Source of the DNA: Bacillus sonorensis NBRC 101234 = KCTC 13918
GTDB lineage: Bacteria; Bacillota; Bacilli; Bacillales; Bacillaceae
Reading direction: 5' to 3'
DNA length: 64,000 nucleotides
Assembly: GCF_001592005.1 (NCBI RefSeq)
Contig: NZ_BCVZ01000001.1
Location: forward strand, 186,001-250,000
Shown here: positions 58,047 to 64,000 of the stretch, in pieces
How the letters are laid out: every line of letters starts with the position of its first letter
How positions within the stretch are numbered: the stretch's first letter is position 1
Translations under genes and position numbers: made by a program
Notes under the pieces: model-generated
Told to the model about the DNA's origin: nothing
Database searches by the model: none
The model's input: the letters and a program-made list of their open reading frames with translations, nothing else

Positions 58047-59162
58047 TTACAGCCCCTCCCTTCTCCGCAGTCCGACAACAGCGATCAGAAGCAAAAATAA
58101 AGATATTCCGATATTCAGAGCGATCGCCGGCAGCGCTGCCGCTAGATCGTTTGTATAAATAATTTTCATCATCGCTTCACTTGACCACTTAATCGGAGAA
58201 AAATTCGTGATAAGGCCGGGAAGTCCTTCCGCAACATCTATCGGAAAATAAGCGCCGCCAAAAAATGCGACAAGAGGTATCAGCACATTAATGATCATTA
58301 CTGCCGATTCTCCCGTTTTTGCCAAATAGCTGATGCCGATTCCAAAAGCTACGGCCAGCAGCACAACAGTGAACAGAACAGCCAGTACAATGCCAATGTG
58401 TTCGCCCCAATTGGCTTTAAATAAAAATTTGCTGATGGCAACGACAGTGAAAATACAAAGGGCATTTGTCGCAATGCCTCCGATCAGCTTTCCGGCGAAA
58501 ATCTCCCCTTTATGAATGGGAGCGGCCAGCAGCCGGTCGGCCGTTTTGCGGGTTCTTTCCCCGCGTATTAAATAACTTGCATTTAGCGCTCCATAAAGGG
58601 CGATCAACGTTGTCATCATAATTGAATAATAATCGATGGAGCTCGGCTTATTTGCCGAATTGATCGATGTCTCTTTCATATAATCGCCATGGCTTGCAAA
58701 CGCGACCCCGGCTTGCTTCGGATTGACCTTGTAAATTTCCGACACGGCATTGTACTTATTTGTAAACGCAGACAGCATTCCTTGAATAATACTGCCTTCA
58801 ATGCTTGTTTGATCGCTTTTATACAGCTTGATTCCGCTGTTGTCGATTTCGACGTACCCATCATAGCGGCCTTTTTTGACTTCTTGCTTTCCATCCATAT
58901 CATTTAGCGCTTTTTTGAAATAAACGCCCGATTTCCTTGCTTCCTTTGCAAAGACTTTAAAACCTTGTGAAAGTTCTCCGTCTGATTGGTCTTTATACAA
59001 AATATGGATATCATCGACCGATACTTGATTGTTGAAGGCGTTTGTCAGTGCGGTTCCCAAAATCACAATCAGCACAATCGGAAACGCCAGCATAAATAAC
59101 ATTGTTCTTTTATCACGAAAAGACGATAAGATTTCTTTTCTTGCAATGTTTAATATATTCAA
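58047..59162 (-). CDS. ABC-2-type permease, linearmycin-resistance-like (LnrM)
   Basis: A 371-residue paralogue of the following gene, with the same topology: N-terminal RKEILSSFRDKRTMLFML before the first helix (LAFPIVLIVILGTALTNAF), an extracellular domain (~40-175), then five helices (YYSIMMTTLIALYGALNASYL region; IATNALCIFTVVAISKFLF; IVLAVLFTVVLLAVAFGIGI; VMIINVLIPLVAFFGGAYF; ALPAIALNIGISLFLLLIAVVG). The two permeases probably form a heterodimer. It follows the ATPase gene by 16 bases. Confidence 0.85.
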   Translation of the reverse strand: MNILNIARKEILSSFRDKRTMLFMLAFPIVLIVILGTALTNAFNNQVSVDDIHILYKDQSDGELSQGFKVFAKEARKSGVYFKKALNDMDGKQEVKKGRYDGYVEIDNSGIKLYKSDQTSIEGSIIQGMLSAFTNKYNAVSEIYKVNPKQAGVAFASHGDYMKETSINSANKPSSIDYYSIMMTTLIALYGALNASYLIRGERTRKTADRLLAAPIHKGEIFAGKLIGGIATNALCIFTVVAISKFLFKANWGEHIGIVLAVLFTVVLLAVAFGIGISYLAKTGESAVMIINVLIPLVAFFGGAYFPIDVAEGLPGLITNFSPIKWSSEAMMKIIYTNDLAAALPAIALNIGISLFLLLIAVVGLRRREGL

Positions 59163-59178
59163 GCCTCTGACTTCCTTT

Positions 59179-60114
59179 CTAGTCGCGCAGATTTCTTCCG
59201 GTTAGCGTCAGAAACACGGTTTCCAGATTGGGCGCTTTTTCTTCCAATGAGCGAATTTGGACACCGCTTGTGATGAGGTGCTCAATGATTTCGTTCAAAT
59301 TGCTGACGCCAGCATCCGAGTTAATTTTAATCGTATTGTCCTGAAGTGAAACCGTCTCTACGCCCTTGATGTCCTTCAGTTTGCCGAGGTCGGCATTCCC
59401 GGCGGATTTGACCGCAATCGAAATGTCTTTCGTGTCGGTGATGATCGCCTTCAACTCTTCTTTTGTACCTTCGGCAATGATCTTCCCATGGTCAACGATC
59501 GCAATCCGTGAACAAATCTCTTCGACTTCCTCCATATAATGGCTTGTGTAAATAATCGTCGACCCCATTTCATTCAGCTTTTTAACGGACTGCAAAATAT
59601 AATTGCGGGAATGAGGATCGATCCCGACCGTCGGCTCATCCATGATGATCAGCATTGGCCTGTGGGCGATGGCGCAGGCGATATTCAGCCTTCTTTTCAT
59701 TCCCCCCGAAAAATTTTTCGGAAAGCTCTTATGTTTATCGCTCAGCCCGACAAATTCCAAAGCCTCTTCAACCCGTTTGTTCAGATCAGATCCTCGCAGT
59801 CCATAGAGCCCGGCAAAAAATTTCACATTTTCATGCGCCGTTAATTCTTCATAAATGGACAAATCCTGAGGCACAATGCCAATATTCATTTTGGCATGTT
59901 TTCGGTGCTTGGAGATATTTTTCCCGAGAATGAGAATCTCCCCCTCATTGCTCCTCAGCAATCCCGAAATCATATTGATTGTCGTGCTTTTCCCCGCGCC
60001 GTTTGCGCCAAGGAATCCGAATATTTCTCCTTCCGCTATGGAAAGTGACATATTATCAACAGCGGCAAAATCCCCGAATTTTTTCGTAAGGTTTTTGATT
60101 TCTAGTGCATTCAT
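59179..60114 (-). CDS. ABC transporter ATPase, linearmycin-resistance-like (LnrL)
   Basis: A 311-residue ATPase: Walker A GANGAGKST (residue ~38), signature NFSGGMKRRLNIA, Walker B LIIMDEPTVGID and switch region TSHYMEEVE. A C-terminal domain of about 90 residues (TDTKDISIAVKSAG...) is typical of drug-export ABC ATPases of the CcmA type. The length equals B. subtilis LnrL. It probably energises the two following permeases, expelling a polyene-like or lipophilic antibiotic. AGGTGAAAAG precedes the ATG. Confidence 0.9.
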   Translation of the reverse strand: MNALEIKNLTKKFGDFAAVDNMSLSIAEGEIFGFLGANGAGKSTTINMISGLLRSNEGEILILGKNISKHRKHAKMNIGIVPQDLSIYEELTAHENVKFFAGLYGLRGSDLNKRVEEALEFVGLSDKHKSFPKNFSGGMKRRLNIACAIAHRPMLIIMDEPTVGIDPHSRNYILQSVKKLNEMGSTIIYTSHYMEEVEEICSRIAIVDHGKIIAEGTKEELKAIITDTKDISIAVKSAGNADLGKLKDIKGVETVSLQDNTIKINSDAGVSNLNEIIEHLITSGVQIRSLEEKAPNLETVFLTLTGRNLRD

Positions 60115-60150
60115 CTTTTCACCTCATTTTGACTTTACGACATTCATTAT

Positions 60151-60196
60151 AAAAAAAAAGATGAATACGCGGCAGTGCAGCAATTCATCTTTTTCA
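60151..60196 (-). terminator. Terminator or attenuator between the kinase and ATPase genes
   Basis: Reverse-strand stem AAAGATGAAT/ATTCATCTTT (60192-60183 with 60166-60157), loop of 16, followed by nine T (60159-60151). It separates the two-component genes from the exporter genes, so the latter likely have a further promoter or depend on read-through. Confidence 0.82.
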
Positions 60197-60226
60197 CATG
60201 AGAAATTTCATATTCTATCAATGATA

Positions 60227-61336
60227 TCATTCATATTTCGGCAATAGCGTGGTAACGGAGAAGCCATTTGAACCGTCAACGATCACTTTTCCGTTGACAG
60301 AAGCCGCCCGTTCCTCCATTCCGATGATCCCCATGCCTTTTTTAATCTTCTCTTGCCCTTTTCCGTTATCTTTCACCTCGGTTTTAATAAGCGTATTCAA
60401 CACGTGGATTTCAATGGATACGCGCGTCGCCCCGGCATATTTCATCGTATTGGTCAGCGCCTCTGTAATATTTTCGAAGATAATTTTCCATTGAATATGA
60501 GTAATCACGTCCAAATCGTCTTTATACAGAAATAAGATCGGAATACGGTGCAGGGCTGAACATTCATCTATGAATAATTTCAGCCTATGGATGCCCATCT
60601 GTTCCGCCGGAGGTTTCATATTCTTTAACGTCAGTCTGATTTTTTCTATTCCGTCTTTAGAAATATTGATCGCGTTTTGCAACAGTTCAGACGCTTTGTT
60701 TTTGTCAGTGTCAAGCAGACGCTTGGCCGCTTCAAGCTGAATGAGCGCCCCTGTCATAGAATGGCCGATTTTATCGTGGATTTCCTGTGACAGCCGGTTC
60801 CGCTCCTCTAATTTAAACGTATATTCAGACTGTCTGATAAACTCCTTATTGACATGCAAAGTCTTCGTTAATTTGTGCATATCTTTTCTCGTTTGGTCAA
60901 TATGATTCTCAAGGGCATGAATCCGGTCCGAATGCTGTTTCAAAATGGTGAATATCAGGAAATTCAAAAAAACCGTCAGACCGTATACAGGCAGCAGCGA
61001 TACACTGATAAAAAGGGCGGGAATAAGCGATATGGCCAACATGACCCATTGATTGCGCAGGCTATCAGACAGCAACTCATAAACGCCAAGCGGCAATAGC
61101 AGAATAAATAAAGGCTGGACATGCTGGTAGGAAACAATTGACATGAGGATCGACAAAACAGCGGCCGCCTTTTTCACTGATCCTTTTTGAAAGATACTGA
61201 TCATCATGTTGATGCAAAAATACAGGATTAAATAAAAAACGATCCATGGGAGATTTGCGACAGGCTCTAGTATGCAGTTCAACACGATATATCCCAGCAA
61301 GGTAAGTTTGACAATGATCATCCAAAATTCCATCAT
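60227..61336 (-). CDS. Sensor histidine kinase, HisKA_3 type
   Basis: A 369-residue LnrJ-like/NarX-family kinase. About five or six membrane helices occupy residues 1-135 (IIVKLTLLGYIVLNCILEPV to PVYGLTVFLNFLIFTIL), with no large extracellular domain, so it may be an intramembrane sensor. The phospho-accepting histidine is H187 in LSQEIHDKIGHS; the ATPase boxes are ITEALTNTMKYAGAT and VKDNGKGQEKI, then GMGIIGMEERAASVNGK. Its start overlaps the regulator stop by 4 bases (ATGA). Confidence 0.9.
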   Translation of the reverse strand: MMEFWMIIVKLTLLGYIVLNCILEPVANLPWIVFYLILYFCINMMISIFQKGSVKKAAAVLSILMSIVSYQHVQPLFILLLPLGVYELLSDSLRNQWVMLAISLIPALFISVSLLPVYGLTVFLNFLIFTILKQHSDRIHALENHIDQTRKDMHKLTKTLHVNKEFIRQSEYTFKLEERNRLSQEIHDKIGHSMTGALIQLEAAKRLLDTDKNKASELLQNAINISKDGIEKIRLTLKNMKPPAEQMGIHRLKLFIDECSALHRIPILFLYKDDLDVITHIQWKIIFENITEALTNTMKYAGATRVSIEIHVLNTLIKTEVKDNGKGQEKIKKGMGIIGMEERAASVNGKVIVDGSNGFSVTTLLPKYE

Positions 61337-61986
61337 GATTCCTCAGTTAGCTTTGATTTTCCGGTTAAATAGTAGATCGCGATTTGCGTGCGGTGGTCCA
61401 GCCCCGTCTTCGCCAAAATGGAAGAAATATAATTTGCAATCGTTCCTTCTGATATATAAAGCTCTTTTGCAATTTCTTTATTGGAAAGCCCCCTGGCGAT
61501 TAAAGCCATGATGCCAAGCTCCCTCTCCGTAAACAGGCTTTCATCGATTTTCGGTTCAGGCTCTTTGTTCTCTATTAAATTTGACTTGATTTTATCAAGA
61601 ACGACGTCCTGCATGACAATATTCCCATAAAAGACGCTTTTGATCGCACCCCTGATTCGTTCCGGTTCGGTATTTTTCAGGAGGTAGCCTTTCGCTCCGT
61701 TCCGGATGGCAGCCAAAATATATTCATCATCATCAAATGTCGTTAAAATTAATGGCTGTGTCCTTGTCCCCCCGGAAATCAGCTTTGCAGCCTCGACACC
61801 GTTCATATTTGGCATCCGGATATCCAAGAGTGCAATATCCACATCATGAGCTCCGCAATAATCAGCCGCTTGCCGGCCATCCTCCACCGTAGCCAGCACT
61901 TCTATTTCATCGTACGTACTCAGGATGATCTTCATGCCTTCCCTTATAAATGAATTATCATCCGCAATGATCACTTTGATTTTCAT
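61333..61986 (-). CDS. NarL/FixJ-family response regulator
   Basis: A 217-residue regulator: receiver domain (VIIADDNSFIREG, phosphorylated D55 in IALLDIRMPNMNG, TTFDDDEY, KGYLLKNTEP) and a LuxR-type helix-turn-helix (LFTERELGIMALIARGLSNKE, ELYISEGTIANYISSIL). It is the partner of the following kinase and likely activates the exporter genes. The ATG at 61986 begins the receiver; the frame stays open to 62067, and no strong Shine-Dalgarno sequence decides the start. Confidence 0.9.
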   Translation of the reverse strand: MKIKVIIADDNSFIREGMKIILSTYDEIEVLATVEDGRQAADYCGAHDVDIALLDIRMPNMNGVEAAKLISGGTRTQPLILTTFDDDEYILAAIRNGAKGYLLKNTEPERIRGAIKSVFYGNIVMQDVVLDKIKSNLIENKEPEPKIDESLFTERELGIMALIARGLSNKEIAKELYISEGTIANYISSILAKTGLDHRTQIAIYYLTGKSKLTEES

Positions 61987-62106
61987 CGTTTTCCGAGCGG
62001 AGCCCTCATGCTCCGCAACGTGCACACCCCTTCTATATGCTTCAGCAAGGCCTCCGCATCTGTTCATAACATTAAATTTATCATGAATCAGTTTTCGTTA
62101 AAATAA

Positions 62107-62137
62107 TAAAAGCCAATCCTTTAAAAGGATCGGCTTC
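62107..62137 (-). terminator. Terminator downstream of ywdK
   Basis: Reverse-strand stem AAGCCGATCCTTT/AAAGGATTGGCTT with a T-rich tail. Confidence 0.75.
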
Positions 62138-62149
62138 TAAAAAAGTGAA

Positions 62150-62527
62150 CTATAAATATTTGACCGCCGACACAACGACCATAATCCATGCCGCGATGAA
62201 GGCCACTCCCCCCAGCGGAGTGACGGCGCCGAGGACGCTGATTTGCGTAAGGCTGAGGACATATAAACTTCCAGAAAACAAGATGATCCCCGCAAACATC
62301 AGCCAGCCCGCAGCCGTTATGCTTCCGGTGCCCGTCAGCCTGCCGGCAATAAGGGCGATCGCGATCAGTCCGAGTGCGTGGTACATATGATATTGCACAC
62401 CCGTTTGCCAGATTTGCAGATATTTCTCAGGAATTTTGCCTTCAAGCCCATGAGCTCCAAACGCTCCCAAGGCAACTGCAAGCATTGCATTTATAGAACC
62501 TAAAATTAAAAATAATTTCATGATCAA
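62150..62527 (-). CDS. ywdK: YwdK, DUF423 membrane protein
   Basis: A 125-residue protein with four membrane helices and the DUF423 hallmark LGAFGAHGL (residue ~23) near the N-terminus, then YHMYHALGLIAIALIAG. Function is unknown; relatives include E. coli YgdD. The ATG at 62527 follows a GGCGGGCG sequence. It follows ywdJ by 59 bases on the same strand; both are conserved neighbours in B. subtilis. Confidence 0.88.
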   Translation of the reverse strand: MIMKLFLILGSINAMLAVALGAFGAHGLEGKIPEKYLQIWQTGVQYHMYHALGLIAIALIAGRLTGTGSITAAGWLMFAGIILFSGSLYVLSLTQISVLGAVTPLGGVAFIAAWIMVVVSAVKYL

Positions 62528-62586
62528 TCGCCCGCCTTTCTCTTCTCATCATAGCGTACATGCCCAGGATTTCAACTTTGACAACA

Positions 62587-63897
62587 TTATGACACGATAT
62601 TGTCAAATTTCTTTTTTCTCAACTGAATCTGCTCCACAGCGATGGCCACAACCGTCCCAAGGACAAGCCCGTTGCTTAAAATCGAAACAAAAACAGGGTG
62701 CATCCCTTCTAACGCACTCTCAGGGACAAACATAACGCCGACCCCGGCCAAAAGCGCGATCCCGGCGACAAAACGGACACGGCCGATGTCACTTTTGCCA
62801 TAGGAATCAAATTCGGAAAATGCCAGCCCGACCATCGTTGAAAACACGACAAAGTTGACCGCAAATCCGACAGGTGACGGGAGGCTTGCAAATACATTCA
62901 TAATAAATGGAAAAAAACTGATGAAAACCACAATAAAACTCCCGAGCAAAAACGGCTTTCTAGATGACATTCGCGTCGTTTGAATAAAACCTGCCGCTCC
63001 CGAAATCGGCACCGTCCCTACAGCGCCAAAGAGGCCGCTCAGCAAATGGCCGGCCGCGGCGATGAAACCCGCCGGACGGGACCGTTTTTTTTCTTCAAGC
63101 TTTTCAAACTGCTTAACCGCCCCTTCCACAACACGGATGCTGGCCAGCATATTAACGATCAGCAAAACCGTGATAAACAAAGATGTGACGACTAGACCGC
63201 TGTCAAACACCGGCATTCCGAAAGGGAAAATTTCAGGCCAAAGAAAGAACTCATCGGCATGTTCTGCCGGCTTTGCAGCGCCGAAAACGGCAAACAACAC
63301 CCAGCCGCCGAAAAGCGCAATTAATATCGAATACTGCTTAAGAAACATCACATTTGACCTGCTCATAAAAAACGTCGCCAGCATAATGGCTACAGCAAGC
63401 AAAAAAACGGGAACGTCAATCTCGTTTTTGCGATAGCCGATTCCCATGACCCCTTTCACAATCGGTTCGCTCAGCTGCATGACCAACAGCAGCAGATAAA
63501 TTCCGGTGACGACAGGAGTAAACAATACAGCCAGCTTATCTATAATCTTAAACAAGCTAAATATAAAAAAGAAAACCGCGCTTAACAGCATTGCCCCCTG
63601 AAGCGCTTGAAGCGTCTCGGCATAAGCGGCGAAGACGGTGCCCGTAAGTCCCGCATAAATCGTATAGACTCCCCACCAGAGTCCGGCCGGACTCTCATTA
63701 ATCGGTAAGCGGTGCCCGGTCAGGCATTGGATAAAGGCAGTCGTTCCCAGCACGAAAAACGTGCTTTGAATCAGTCCGGCTGTCTCGGCTTGATTCAGTT
63801 CGAATGACTGTCCGATTGCTATTGGCACCACGATGGAAGACGCGATGATGAACGCCGTCCACTGTAAAGCCCCGAAAAGCAGTTTCAAGTTTATCAA
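62587..63897 (-). CDS. ywdJ: Purine/pyrimidine permease of the NCS2 family (YwdJ)
   Basis: A 436-residue transporter with about 14 membrane segments, of the xanthine-uracil permease (NCS2) superfamily. The signatures are weaker than in PbuX or PyrP: GLFGAVGTVPISGAAGFIQTTRMSSRKPF corresponds to the helix-10 substrate region, and SLPSPVGFAVNFVVFSTM follows. The substrate is not known. AGAGAGG precedes the start. It lies 25 bases downstream of the ywdI end. Confidence 0.85.
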   Translation of the reverse strand: MINLKLLFGALQWTAFIIASSIVVPIAIGQSFELNQAETAGLIQSTFFVLGTTAFIQCLTGHRLPINESPAGLWWGVYTIYAGLTGTVFAAYAETLQALQGAMLLSAVFFFIFSLFKIIDKLAVLFTPVVTGIYLLLLVMQLSEPIVKGVMGIGYRKNEIDVPVFLLAVAIMLATFFMSRSNVMFLKQYSILIALFGGWVLFAVFGAAKPAEHADEFFLWPEIFPFGMPVFDSGLVVTSLFITVLLIVNMLASIRVVEGAVKQFEKLEEKKRSRPAGFIAAAGHLLSGLFGAVGTVPISGAAGFIQTTRMSSRKPFLLGSFIVVFISFFPFIMNVFASLPSPVGFAVNFVVFSTMVGLAFSEFDSYGKSDIGRVRFVAGIALLAGVGVMFVPESALEGMHPVFVSILSNGLVLGTVVAIAVEQIQLRKKKFDNIVS

Positions 63898-63922
63898 CCT
63901 CTCTTTTTAAAAAACGAACGTC

Positions 63923-64000
63923 CTAGAAATCAAAAATTGAGTCTCCGTTGCCGTCTTCCTTCTTATCCAGCTTCTCCTGTTTTTGATATTTTTCGGCGCC
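63923..64000 (-). CDS. ywdI: End of ywdI (DUF5327), cut by window edge
   Basis: Only the last 25 residues are seen, GAEKYQKQEKLDKKEDGNGD then SIFDF and a TAG stop. The charged tail ending in FDF resembles the C-terminus of B. subtilis YwdI, and the neighbour order ywdI-ywdJ-ywdK agrees. Function unknown. Confidence 0.7.
   Translation of the reverse strand, partial: GAEKYQKQEKLDKKEDGNGDSIFDF

Overview
The window reads as chromosome of a Bacillus of the subtilis/licheniformis group. Protein after protein matches the remembered Bacillus subtilis 168 sequences closely (RpmE, Rho, FbaA, Spo0F, PyrG, SpeE, HemQ), and the gene order follows the 168 segment from prmC/prfA to ywdI. Accessory content differs: an expanded fatty-acid operon, a 4-hydroxybenzoate cluster, a metzincin protease and an exporter island. 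This points to the B. licheniformis side rather than B. subtilis itself. The assignment rests on recall of families; no search was run.

Layout. 1-8.6 kb: translation termination (prmC, prfA), chromosome anchoring (racA), malate metabolism (ywkB, maeA), tdk, rpmE and rho. 9.1-17.2 kb: housekeeping metabolism and sporulation signalling (glpX, murAB, tal, fbaA, spo0F, ywjG, pyrG, rpoE), with a pyrG leader that carries the GGGCTC start and attenuator used for CTP-sensitive control. 17.5-24.1 kb: a five-gene fatty-acid degradation operon (fadF, thiolase, hydroxyacyl-CoA dehydrogenase, two acyl-CoA dehydrogenases) behind a FadR-like operator. 24.2-30.4 kb: clsB, ywjC (SigB-type promoter), an acetyltransferase, ywiB-argS and speE-speB.

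30.6-34.25 kb is an AT-rich insertion between speE and pbpG. It encodes a secreted cysteine-free protein of about 100 mature residues and a translationally coupled ABC transporter (one ATPase, three six-helix membrane proteins), behind a promoter flanked by a long dyad. It is the best candidate for an undescribed system. 34.3-43.6 kb returns to the conserved backbone (pbpG, ywhD, ywhC, ywhB, ywgA, ywfO, ywzC, rsfA, lipL) with a secreted metzincin at 37.9-38.7 kb.

43.7-51.6 kb is a divergent catabolic cluster for 4-hydroxybenzoate: PobA hydroxylase, an aromatic-acid transporter, a LigB-type extradiol dioxygenase, a tautomerase, a 4-oxalocrotonate decarboxylase, a semialdehyde dehydrogenase, an IclR regulator and an ACMSD-type decarboxylase. 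Together they fit a protocatechuate 2,3-cleavage route down to 2-hydroxypenta-2,4-dienoate; the last three enzymes of that route are not in the window. 51.6-64 kb: pta (with a cre site), hemQ, an unknown secreted protein, a Ktr-type K+ channel, gerQ, a linearmycin-resistance-like two-component system plus ABC exporter, ywdK, ywdJ and the end of ywdI. No rRNA, tRNA, CRISPR array, insertion sequence or prophage was seen.
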